From Actinomadura sp. NBRC 104425 (lineage in GTDB: Bacteria > Actinomycetota > Actinomycetes > Streptosporangiales > Streptosporangiaceae), in the NCBI RefSeq assembly GCF_030269545.1, contig NZ_BSTN01000026.1, positions 1 through 64,000 of the forward strand: DNA of 64,000 bases, in the 5' to 3' direction. A model generated the notes under the pieces. It worked only from the letters and a program-made list of their open reading frames with translations. It ran no database searches and was not told where the DNA came from. The position numbers were made by a program, and so were the translations under genes. Positions 1 through 7,660 of the stretch are shown in pieces. The first letter of the stretch is position 1. The number at the start of each line of letters is the position of its first letter.

Positions 1-300
1 ACCAACGCCCAGAAGGCTGCCGCCGAGGCAGAGCTGCGCAGGGCCGAGGCGCCCCAGCACCGCGTCCTGACCCCTGAGCAGATCGAGAAACTGATCAGCG
101 CGTTGGGCGGGCTCGTCTCGGCCCTCAGCGCGGCCACACCGGAGGAGCGCCGGGAGGTCTACCGCCGCCTCGGCATCCGGCTCACGTACCACCCCGGAAA
201 ACACGAGATCCGGGTGGAGGCGAACCTCGACCCGGATCGGATCGCCGCGCCCCATGATCACTACCATGGGGTAACGGTTGGTGTCCGAGGGGGGACTTGA
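1..300 (+). CDS. Serine recombinase, C-terminal end only (partial)
   Basis: The reading frame is open from base 1 and ends at TGA 298-300, so only the last 99 residues are present. The Ala/Glu/Arg-rich start, then a segment with EERREVYRRLGIRLTYHPG, resembles the tail of large actinobacterial serine recombinases. Such enzymes integrate or excise phages and integrative elements. The stop codon lies 22 bp inside the tRNA-Leu gene on the opposite strand, so the last seven or so codons are made of tRNA sequence. This suggests the gene sits at the edge of an element inserted at the tRNA. The catalytic domain is outside the window, so activity cannot be judged. The family call rests on the tail alone. 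Confidence 0.6.
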   Translation, partial: TNAQKAAAEAELRRAEAPQHRVLTPEQIEKLISALGGLVSALSAATPEERREVYRRLGIRLTYHPGKHEIRVEANLDPDRIAAPHDHYHGVTVGVRGGT

Positions 301-367
301 ACCCCCATGCCCCGTGAAGGGCACTAGCACCTCAAGCTAGCGCGTCTGCCTATTCCGCCACCCGGAC
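279..367 (-). tRNA. tRNA-Leu (anticodon GAG)
   Basis: On the minus strand the sequence folds as a class II tRNA. The acceptor stem pairs GTCCGGG with CTCGGAC, the anticodon loop is TTGAGGT (anticodon GAG), the long variable arm is TGCCCTTCACGGGGCA, and the T arm contains GGTTCAAGTCC. Discriminator A is at 282 and CCA is encoded at 279-281. The 3' end is overlapped by the end of the recombinase gene, the usual arrangement at a tRNA attachment site. Confidence 0.95.
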
Positions 368-484
368 ATGCGCGCGGTGCATCGCCGCGGCGCGTTCACG
401 ATACCAAAGGTCCCGACTCGCGGCGAAGTCGATCGCGCGGCACCATGGTCGGGTAACGGGACCCCAGGTGCGAAGGTGATCATT

Positions 485-1795
485 GTGGCTGTCCAGCCGA
501 CCGCGGAGGACGAGGTCGTCCGGCTCTGCCAGGAGCTGATCCGGATCGACACGAGCAATCCCGGGGACCACTCGGGGCCCGGAGAGCGGGCGGCGGCGGA
601 GTACGTCGCGGAGTTGCTGGCCGAGGTGGGGCTGAAGCCGCGGCTGCTGGAGTCGCATCCGAAACGGACCAGTGTCGTCGTGCGGGTCGAGGGCGAGGAG
701 CCCGGGCGGGACGCGCTGCTGCTGCACGGGCATCTCGACGTCGTGCCCGCGCAGAAGGACGACTGGACGCGCAACCCGTTCGGCGGGGAGATCGCGGACG
801 GGTGCGTGTGGGGCCGCGGTGCCGTCGACATGAAGGACATGGACGCGATGATCCTGGCGGTCGTCCGGCAGCGGCTCCGGGAGGGGCGCCGGCCGAAGCG
901 GGATCTGGTGCTGGCGTTCACCGCCGACGAGGAGGCGGGCGGCAAGTGGGGTGCCCAGTGGCTGGTCAAGGAGCATCCCGAGCTGTTCGAGGGGTGCACC
1001 GAGGCGGTCGGTGAGGTCGGCGGGTTCAGCCTGACCGTGCCGGGCGACCGGCGGATGTACCTGATCGAGACGGCCGAGAAGGGCATCGCCTGGATGCGGC
1101 TGACCGCCAAGGGGACGGCCGGGCACGGGTCGATGGTGCATCCCGACAACGCGGTGACGGCGCTGGCGCAAGCGGTCGGGCGGCTCGGGGCGCACGAGTT
1201 CCCGATCCGGCTGACCGACACCGTGCGGGCGTTCCTGGAGCGGGCGTGCCTGGCCTACGGGGTGGAGTTCGACCCGCAGCGGCCGGAGCGGAGCCTGGAG
1301 AAGATCGGCCCGCTGGCCCGGATGATCGGGGCGACGCTGCGCAACACGCTGAACCCGACGCGGCTGGACGCCGGCTACAAGACGAATGTGATTCCGCAGA
1401 AGGCGACGGCCGAGGTGGACGGGCGGTTTCTGCCCGGGTACGAGGACGAGTTCTTCACCACCGTGGACGAATTGCTCGGACCGGACGTCGAGCGCGATTT
1501 CGTGTACCACGACCAGGCGTTGGAGACGGTCTACGAGGGCGCCCTGGTGGCGGCCATGGAGAACGCCCTGACCTCGGAGGATCCCGGGGCGCTGCCCGTC
1601 CCGTACTGCCTGAGCGGCGGCACGGACGCCAAGGCGTTCGCCCGACTGGGCATGCGCTGCTTCGGATTCGCGCCGCTGCGCCTTCCCCCGGATCTGGACT
1701 TTTCCGGAATGTTCCACGGGGTGGACGAAAGGGTGCCGGTGGACGGGCTGCGCTTCGGCGTGCGCGTCCTTGACCATTTCCTTGATCACGCCTGA
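485..1795 (+). CDS. M20-family metallopeptidase / dipeptidase
   Basis: This 436-residue protein is a zinc-dependent M20 amidohydrolase of the dipeptidase, desuccinylase and acetylornithine deacetylase type. The family signatures are visible in order: HGHLDVVPA (metal-binding His and Asp, residues about 81-89), GRGAVDMKD (bridging Asp), DEEAGG (catalytic and metal-binding Glu pair), then a lid-domain segment with GTAGHGSMVHPDNAV and a C-terminal SGGTDAKAFA. No signal peptide is seen, so it should be cytoplasmic. The GTG at 485 is preferred because an AAGGTGAT-like ribosome site lies just upstream and the family homology begins here; the frame is open further upstream. The exact substrate cannot be told from sequence. 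It stands alone between tRNA-Leu and a secreted-protein gene. Confidence 0.85.
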   Translation: MAVQPTAEDEVVRLCQELIRIDTSNPGDHSGPGERAAAEYVAELLAEVGLKPRLLESHPKRTSVVVRVEGEEPGRDALLLHGHLDVVPAQKDDWTRNPFGGEIADGCVWGRGAVDMKDMDAMILAVVRQRLREGRRPKRDLVLAFTADEEAGGKWGAQWLVKEHPELFEGCTEAVGEVGGFSLTVPGDRRMYLIETAEKGIAWMRLTAKGTAGHGSMVHPDNAVTALAQAVGRLGAHEFPIRLTDTVRAFLERACLAYGVEFDPQRPERSLEKIGPLARMIGATLRNTLNPTRLDAGYKTNVIPQKATAEVDGRFLPGYEDEFFTTVDELLGPDVERDFVYHDQALETVYEGALVAAMENALTSEDPGALPVPYCLSGGTDAKAFARLGMRCFGFAPLRLPPDLDFSGMFHGVDERVPVDGLRFGVRVLDHFLDHA

Positions 1796-1901
1796 GATTT
1801 CTTGGCGGATGCTCCGAATTCCGGCGCGGGCGCGTTGCGTGGTGCTAGTGTCACTGGCCGTGAGCTGACGTGCTCGTGACCCCGGTTTGAGGAGGACCGC
1901 A

Positions 1902-2654
1902 GTGGCGTACGGCCCGGTGTGGCATCGGACGGTCGCCGTCCGGCTGCGCCGTGTCGTCCTCAGCCGGGGGATGCGCCGTCTGCTCATCGTGACGGGGTTG
2001 GTGGTCGCCGGGTGGCTGCTCGGCGGCCTGGCCCCGCACGCGGCGCACGCCGACACCGCCCCGGTGCTTTCCGGCGGTGAGGCACCGCGGCTGCGCGGCG
2101 TCGTCCGCGACATGGCCGCGGCGGTGTCCGAGCACGTCGGAAAGGTCGGCGCGGTCGCCAGGCCCCGGCCGCCGGCCGCCGACGAGCCGCCCGTCGAGAT
2201 CCCGCCGGTCGGTGAGGCGACGTCCTCGCCAGAGGCCGACAAGACGGTCGGTGCCGAGCCGTCCCGTCGTCCGGTGTCCGCGCCGGAGCGGGCGAGGGAA
2301 GGACGCGCAGGAACGGCTGCTCGTTCGGCCGCGCCGAAAACGAAGCGGAAGGCTGACGCCGTGCGCGGCATCAGGGGCATGCCGCGGGACGGCGCGGCGC
2401 GGCCGGGCACCGAGATCCGGCGCGCCGTGATTCCTGCCGACCCGGCGCCGTCGGCTCCCCTTCCCGACTACGAAGGCGGGATGCTGTCCGGCACCGCCGT
2501 ACCGGTACCGTCCGGCGGCGGGGCACTCGGCGGTCACCTCGGCCGCTGGTCCTGGCCGGCGCCGCCGTCGCATTGGGCGCCGTTGCGCGCGCCCCGCTCG
2601 ATCCCCGTTGCCGTCCGCACGGCCGTGGACGAGTCGTTCTTCTCACCTGACTGA
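1902..2654 (+). CDS. Secreted or membrane-anchored protein of unknown function
   Basis: I do not recognise this 250-residue protein. The GTG start follows a strong GGAGGAC ribosome site at 1891-1897. An Arg-rich N-terminus is followed by a hydrophobic segment (LLIVTGLVVAGWLLGGL) and a signal-peptidase-like HAAHAD, so export is likely. The mature part is low-complexity, rich in Pro, Ala, Arg and Glu, with no cysteines or catalytic motif visible. It lies immediately upstream of the multi-chaplin gene in the same direction, 311 bp apart, so a role at the cell surface is possible but is only inference. Confidence 0.65.
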   Translation: MAYGPVWHRTVAVRLRRVVLSRGMRRLLIVTGLVVAGWLLGGLAPHAAHADTAPVLSGGEAPRLRGVVRDMAAAVSEHVGKVGAVARPRPPAADEPPVEIPPVGEATSSPEADKTVGAEPSRRPVSAPERAREGRAGTAARSAAPKTKRKADAVRGIRGMPRDGAARPGTEIRRAVIPADPAPSAPLPDYEGGMLSGTAVPVPSGGGALGGHLGRWSWPAPPSHWAPLRAPRSIPVAVRTAVDESFFSPD

Positions 2655-2965
2655 GTCAGTTCTCAGGCTCCGGTCCGCGTTCGGCCGTCTCGTGCCCCCG
2701 TGAGGCGACGAGGCCCGGGCCGGACGGACGGGCCGGGACGTGCCCCCCGGTTCATGACGCGGTGCGCGCACAAGCGCGCTGCCCGCGACCGGTAGGCGGA
2801 GGCACGTCAACCCCACCGAGATCCGACACTTCGGCGTCCGCGACGTCGTCCGGCGGGCCATACCCGGGAGGCCGCGACGCCGGACGGACGTCACGCGCAA
2901 CCGGTGCGACGTCGGCGGATCTCGCCTCATCCATCAACCCGAGTCATCTCCCTGAACGGAGCATC
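2655..2965. other. Intergenic region upstream of the multi-chaplin gene
   Basis: This 311-bp stretch has no convincing gene. The chaplin frame is open upstream of its start, but that part (rich in Arg, Ser and Thr with no signal peptide) does not look coding. No clear -35/-10 pair could be assigned. It presumably holds the chaplin promoter and leader. Confidence 0.5.
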
Positions 2966-5218
2966 ATGCGAACGCTGTCCAAAGGCACCGCCGCCCGGGC
3001 CGTGCTGCTCACCGCGGGCTTCGTCGCGCTCGGCGCCGGGCCCGTGCTGCCCACCGCCGCCCTCGCCGACACCACCAGCGGCGCGTCCAGCGTCCTCGGC
3101 GGCAACCAGGTCAACGCCCCCGTCTCGGCGCCGATCGACGTGAGCGGCAACGCCGCCGCCGTGGCGGGCACCTCGGCCGCCTCGTCCAAGGGCGGCGCGC
3201 GCACCAGCGGCGGCACCGGCGGCACCGGCTCCCGACAGGCGACGTCCGGCAAGTCCAGTGTCGGCGGCGGCAACCAGGTGAACACCCCGATCTCCGTGCC
3301 GGTCAACGTCTGCGGCAACGCTGTGGCGATCCTCGGGAGCGCGCAGGCTTCCTGCAAGGGGGGTGCCACGGCCGCGGGCGGTACCTCCGGTTCGCGCCAG
3401 AAGACCTCCGGTAAGTCCAGCGTCCTGGGTGGAAACCAGGTGAACGCGCCCGTCTCGGCGCCGATCGACGTCTGCGGCAACGCGGTCGCCGTCCTGGGCG
3501 TGGCCCAGGCGGGCTGCAAGGGCGGCGCCACGGCGGCCAACGGGGGCGGCAGCACCGGGCAGAACACCTCCGGTGCGGGCGGCGTCGGGTCCGGCAACCA
3601 GGTCAACGCCCCGATCAGCGTCCCCGTCGACGTCTGCGGCAACGCGGTCGGGAACGCGCTGGCCGGCTGCAAGGGCGGCGCGTCGGTCCGCGACGGCGGT
3701 TCCGGGTACGGCGGGCAGGCGACGTCCGGCGCGGGGGCGGTGCTGTCGGGCAACCAGGCCAACGCGCCCGTGGCCGCCCCGGTGAGCATCTGCGGCAACG
3801 CCGCAGCGATCGTCGGGCACACGGGCGCGTTCTGCAGCGGCGGTGCGCACGCGCGCAACGGCGGCGGTGCCGGGCAGAACACCTCGGGCGCGGGCGGCGT
3901 CGGCGCCGGGAACCAGGCCAACGCGCCGGTCAGCATCCCGGCCAACGCGTGCGGCAACGCCGCCGCGCTCTTGGGGGTCGCGGCCGCTGCCTGCGACGGC
4001 ACCGCCGCCGTCACCAACCCGCACGGCTCGGGCGGGAACACCTCCGGGAACGGCCCCGCCGGGGACGGCAACCAGGTCAACACGCCCGCGAAGGTCCCCG
4101 CCGAGGTGTGCGGCAACGCGGCCGCCGTCCTCGGCCACTCCGAACCGGTCTGCCAGGACGACCCGTACGGGTACGGCCCCCGCGGCGGCGACCGCCTGCC
4201 CGTCCAGGTGCCCGGCAACCTCCTCGACGGGTCGCCGGTCGCCGCCGGGAAGAAGGCGCTGACCACCGCCCCTGTCCGCACCCTGCCGGCCCCGGTCGGC
4301 ACCGGTTTGCACACGGACAGCGGTTCGGCGGTTCCGGTGACACCGTCCACCCTGCCCCCGCTCTCCCTCCTCACGCCGGGGTACGGGACGGCCGGGTACG
4401 GGCCCACGGCGGCGCTGCCGGTGGACGTGCCCAAGCTGCCGACCGCCAAGCTCCCGATCGGGAAGGTGCCCGCCGCCAAGCTCCCGGCCGGGAAGGTGCC
4501 CGCCGCCAAGCTCCCGGCCGGGAAGGTGCCCGCCGCCAAGCTCCCGATCGGGAAGGTGCCCGCCGGTGAGCTGCCGGTTGGGAAGCTGCCCACCGGGAAG
4601 CTGCCGGCCGTACAGCGGCCGGACGCGCGGGTGGCGCCGGGCGGGGGCGTCCCGGCGCCGGTGTCGCTCGGGCCGGACACCCTGCCCGCGATCAGCAAGG
4701 GGATCGGCGGGCTGCCCGTCGACCCGAAGCGGGCGCCGCTCATCCACCGGCACGCCCCGTCCGGCACGAAGAAGCCGTCCAAGCCGGCGCGCCTGGCGGA
4801 CCAGCCGAAGCTGCCCGAGGTGGGCTCGCTGGTGCCGGGACTGAAGCTGCCGCAGGCGGCCCCGGTGTCCCTGCCCGCCACATCGGTGGCGCCCGCGCAG
4901 TACCGGCTGCAGCCGCACGCTGACGAGCACACCGGACCGCAGGTTCCCGGGGCGGGCGCCGTCAAGCTGCCCAAGCCGCCGGCGACCGGTGTCATCGGCG
5001 CGCCCAAGGTGACCGACGTGGCCGGCAAGGTCGGCCGCGACGCGGCGGCCGCCGAGGGCGCGGTGCTCAAGACCGCGGCGATCAAGCCGGTGTCCGCCGA
5101 GACGGCCCTGTCGGACGGCTCCGCCAAGGGCTGGTGGACTGTCGGCGCGGTGGCCGCGCTCGCGGCGATGTCCGGCGTGCTGTCGCTGACCCGCCGCTTC
5201 CGCTCGCACCGCGGCTGA
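2966..5218 (+). CDS. Multi-repeat chaplin-like surface protein with C-terminal membrane anchor
   Basis: Chaplins are hydrophobic surface proteins that coat aerial hyphae. ATG 2966 begins a signal peptide ending near LPTAALAD (residue about 35). Seven chaplin-like repeats fill residues 36-400, each with GNQ(V/A)N(A/T)P followed by a CGNA core. Repeats 2-7 carry the two cysteines expected of the domain; repeat 1 has Ser in place of both (VSGNA and ASSKGG). A Pro-rich stalk follows, containing four near-identical 10-residue KLPxGKVPAA units (residues about 495-534), then a longer low-complexity region. The end has a hydrophobic helix (WWTVGAVAALAAMSGVLSLT) and a basic tail. No LPXTG- or LAXTG-type sortase site precedes it, unlike long Streptomyces chaplins, so it may be held by the helix itself. 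A 5-bp ACGGA is the only ribosome-site candidate. The assignment to a chaplin-like family is by repeat pattern. Confidence 0.85.
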   Translation: MRTLSKGTAARAVLLTAGFVALGAGPVLPTAALADTTSGASSVLGGNQVNAPVSAPIDVSGNAAAVAGTSAASSKGGARTSGGTGGTGSRQATSGKSSVGGGNQVNTPISVPVNVCGNAVAILGSAQASCKGGATAAGGTSGSRQKTSGKSSVLGGNQVNAPVSAPIDVCGNAVAVLGVAQAGCKGGATAANGGGSTGQNTSGAGGVGSGNQVNAPISVPVDVCGNAVGNALAGCKGGASVRDGGSGYGGQATSGAGAVLSGNQANAPVAAPVSICGNAAAIVGHTGAFCSGGAHARNGGGAGQNTSGAGGVGAGNQANAPVSIPANACGNAAALLGVAAAACDGTAAVTNPHGSGGNTSGNGPAGDGNQVNTPAKVPAEVCGNAAAVLGHSEPVCQDDPYGYGPRGGDRLPVQVPGNLLDGSPVAAGKKALTTAPVRTLPAPVGTGLHTDSGSAVPVTPSTLPPLSLLTPGYGTAGYGPTAALPVDVPKLPTAKLPIGKVPAAKLPAGKVPAAKLPAGKVPAAKLPIGKVPAGELPVGKLPTGKLPAVQRPDARVAPGGGVPAPVSLGPDTLPAISKGIGGLPVDPKRAPLIHRHAPSGTKKPSKPARLADQPKLPEVGSLVPGLKLPQAAPVSLPATSVAPAQYRLQPHADEHTGPQVPGAGAVKLPKPPATGVIGAPKVTDVAGKVGRDAAAAEGAVLKTAAIKPVSAETALSDGSAKGWWTVGAVAALAAMSGVLSLTRRFRSHRG
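4448..4567 (+). repeat. Four tandem 30-bp repeats inside the chaplin stalk
   Basis: Four 30-bp units start at 4448, 4478, 4508 and 4538. Units 2 and 3 are identical, unit 1 differs only at the ATC/GCC codon, and unit 4 also differs at its end. Each encodes a 10-residue KLP(I/A)GKVPA(A/G)-type unit. Related but less regular KLP/GK units continue to about 4610. Confidence 0.9.
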
Positions 5219-5234
5219 CCGAGCCGCCAAGCCG

Positions 5235-5290
5235 ACCGGGCCGGGGCGACCGCCGTCCACCCCACGGACCGGCGGACCACCCGGCCCGGT
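5235..5290 (+). terminator. Stem-loop after the multi-chaplin gene
   Basis: ACCGGGCCGG at 5235-5244 pairs with CCGGCCCGGT at 5281-5290, and an inner CCGCC-GTCC/GGACCGGCGG pairing with one bulge extends the stem. It begins 16 bp past the stop codon. There is no T-tract, which is common for actinobacterial terminators. Confidence 0.55.
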
Positions 5291-5501
5291 CCCCTTCGCG
5301 CCCACCCCCGCCCCTAGTAAGCCATGTCCGGTGGATCTCGGCATCCGGCTCTTGAGTGCGGGGTGGGGGCCGGGTCGTCCGCTGCGTGCTTGAGAGTCTG
5401 CGGTTTCGCCGCTGTCATGTGCGACCGGGCCGGTGCGGCGGGCGCCCTACCGACGGAGCAACGTGGTCGGGGTTGCCCTGGTCACCGCACTGCTGCGGGC
5501 C

Positions 5502-5608
5502 CATCATGATCCACCGGACACACTCAATGATCATGATGTGGTCGACCTGCCACGACATGCGAAGAGGGTGTCCGAGATCGCGTTGTGGACACTGACTCGG
5601 ACACCCTC
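5502..5608. repeat. Two perfect inverted repeats before the IS982 remnant
   Basis: CATCATGATC (5502-5511) is repeated inverted at 5529-5538, and GAGGGTGTCCGAG (5564-5576) is repeated inverted at 5596-5608. The second pair straddles the transposase start codon at 5585. They may be transposon-end or transposase-operator structures, or marks of the original left end; I cannot assign the true IS end. Confidence 0.6.
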
Positions 5609-6170
5609 GTGATCGCACGGTACGTCAAGATCGAGGACGACGCGGCCGGGATCGTTCGGCTGCCCGGACGACCCCCCAATCTCAGCCACGCCGAACTGAT
5701 CTGCCTGGCGGTGATGCAGGCCATGCTCGCATTCACCTCCCAGGCCCGCCGGCTGCGGCACGTCCGCGCCCACCTGGGCCACCTGTTCCCCTTCGTCCCG
5801 CAGCAACCCGGCTGCAACAAGCGGCTGCGGGCCGCTCTGCCGCAGATCAAACGCCTCATCCGCACCCTGGCGGCCGACACCGACTTCTGGCACGACACCG
5901 TCTGGATCGCCGACTCCACACCGGTGGAATGCGGCCGGTCCCGCTTCACCATCCAGCTCTCGCAGATGGCCGGCTGGGCCGACCACGGGTACTGCCGCTC
6001 GCACTCGCGGTGGTTTTGGGGGCTGCGGCTGTATCTGCTCTGCACCCCGGCTGGGATGCCGATCACCTGGGCACTTGCCAGTCCCCGAACTGGACGAGCG
6101 GGAGGTGGTGGCCGCGATGCTCGAGGCCGAGCCGGACCTGGCGGCCGACCGGCCGGGCCTGCTGCTCGCG
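5585..6170 (+). pseudogene. IS982-family transposase, frameshifted and truncated
   Basis: From GTG 5585 the protein reads as an IS982-type DDE transposase: GRPPNLSHAELICLAV, then FVPQQPGCNKRLRAALPQIK, then WIADSTPVECGRS (first catalytic Asp region), then CTPAGMPITWALASP. At about 6080 the match jumps to the +1 frame (PELDEREVVAAMLEAEPD) and stops at about 6170, where sequence from an IS5-family gene in the opposite orientation begins. The later catalytic residues are missing, so the gene is dead. Confidence 0.8.
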
Positions 6171-6757
6171 GCCGAGCTGCAGGCCTTGTCGGCGGTCACC
6201 CGATCAGGGCGGCACCGCGGGCGGCCCGGTCCGGTCCGCGGCACGGCGACCTCCGTCAGGACGTGGGGGAAGGCGGTGTAGTCGTTGACGTTGCCGGGCG
6301 TGAGCACGACCGCCGGCGGCAGGCCCCGCAGCATCGACTGGACCGTCAGTGTCGACGATCGTGCGGGCGCACCGGCACGCCGCAGGGGCCCGCAAAAGGG
6401 GAGCCGGGCGAGACGAACCCGGCATCCGGCAGGCGCTCGGGCGGTCACGGGGCGGCCTGACCACCGGAATCCGTCTGGCGGTGGACGGACCCACCGAGTC
6501 GTCGTGGACCTGCACACGGGTCAAGATCGCGTCGAGGATGCCGTCGGCGGCCCACCGCCGGTACCGCTCGTACACTGTTTTCCAGTGCCGTACCGGTCGG
6601 GCAGGTCCCGCCACGGCGCACGGGTGGCCGACTTCCACAGGATCCTGTTCAGTACCGTGCGGTGATCGGCCCGCCGGCCGCCCCGGGCCGGTTGGGCGGG
6701 CAGAAGCGGCTCGAGCCGCCGCCGGGCCGCATCGGTCGACTCATGCCGTCGCACCAC
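6171..6757 (-). pseudogene. IS5-family transposase remnant
   Basis: Reading leftward from ATG 6757, MVRRHESTDAARRRLEPLLP and WKSATRAPWRDLPDRYG match the N-terminal region of IS5-type transposases. The similarity then passes through at least two other frames (VYERYRRWAADGILD, then AVVLTPGNVNDYTAFPHVLT and TGPGRPRCRPDRVTADKA) and ends at about 6171, where it is fused to the IS982 remnant. Frameshifts and truncation make it non-functional. Confidence 0.75.
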
Positions 6758-7273
6758 GACGCACCGTCAACCCACACCCCGAGATCGTCCTCGGCCAGCC
6801 ACCAAGGTGGCCCGCTCGTCATCGTGTGCCGGGCGACCACTGGTCCCCGGGGCGGTACAAGTAGAGCGGTGGCCCGCACCAGTGTGGCACCGTGCGTTTC
6901 GTCGGCGGCGTCGAATGCGTCGGCATCGGCCCCGTCGCGCGGCGATGAACCCCCAAGGCCGCGGGCGTTCCGCATGGTGCGGTCCGGCCGAAGACCCTGA
7001 TCGCCGGGTGCCGTGGGGTGCGGGACCGGTCGGCGGCTACAGGCTGGGGGTGGTGGAAGTGTGGCCGAAAGGCTAGGTCGGGCGGTTTTGGAGGGGTGAA
7101 AAGGTCAAGGAGAGGTCAAAAGGAGGCGTGTGGAAGGGGGTGCTGCGGGGTGATATGCAGGCGTGTGTCCGTCTCGGAGGTGCGTCGATGCCCCCCGCGG
7201 CCGAATGTGGTTACCGGACGTTAAGGTGCTCGCACGTCGTGCTACCCTCCGGCGGGACAGGGGGCGGAGGACG
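6758..7273. other. Intergenic region with no supportable gene
   Basis: This 516-bp stretch lies between the IS5 remnant and the DUF5703 gene. A minus-strand frame from about 6975 continues into the IS5 remnant and might be a scrap of a disrupted gene, but it has no recognisable motif or ribosome site. The part from 7080 to 7270 is less GC-rich and purine-rich on the plus strand. I see no RNA gene. Confidence 0.4.
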
Positions 7274-7468
7274 TCAGAACGTACGGGTCTGACGGATGAT
7301 CTTGCGACGTAGTTGGATTCGGCGGCTTCCGTCTGGGTAGAGGCGCAAACGGTCGAGTTCCCAGCCGCCGTACTCCGCGTGCTCGGTCATGATCTGCCGG
7401 GCGACGTCACGTGTGGTGCCGCGCGGCAGCTGCAGAACGAGGTAGGTGTACTCCACCATTGCCACCAT
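7274..7468 (-). CDS. DUF5703 family small protein
   Basis: This 64-residue protein (from ATG 7468) contains EYTYLVLQLPRGTTRDVARQ and ends with RRIQLRRKIIRQTRTF. It matches the actinobacterial DUF5703 family, whose function is unknown. The protein is basic, with no membrane segment or signal peptide. The frame is open about 35 codons further upstream, but that extension lacks family similarity; a second ATG at 7459 is also possible. It is divergent from topA, with about 190 bp between the starts. Confidence 0.75.
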   Translation of the reverse strand: MVAMVEYTYLVLQLPRGTTRDVARQIMTEHAEYGGWELDRLRLYPDGSRRIQLRRKIIRQTRTF

Positions 7469-7660
7469 TATGACCCGGTGAACGGCGGGAGAACAGACGC
7501 CGCCGCGAACCGTCGCGAAGGGCGTGTGTCCCGGCTTGCGCCCCGACGTGTCATCCTGTCGGAGGTTTGCCACGGCGGGGACCCACGGGCATGAACCTCG
7601 GGTCGTGCAACGTTGTAGGTACCCGGGTTAACGAGACCAGACAGCGAGGTTGGAGCGACT

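Noticed and set aside
4448..4567. Regular 30-bp repeats that might suggest a CRISPR array
   Set aside because: The units are directly adjacent with no spacers and lie in frame inside a coding region.
2927..5344. Long antisense frames over the multi-chaplin gene
   Set aside because: The repeats of the real gene force repeated patterns on the other strand; no signal, ribosome site or motif supports them.
6649..6975. Minus-strand frame upstream of and into the IS5 remnant, possibly a disrupted gene
   Set aside because: It reads with some protein-like character but has no recognised motif and overlaps the IS remnant in another frame.
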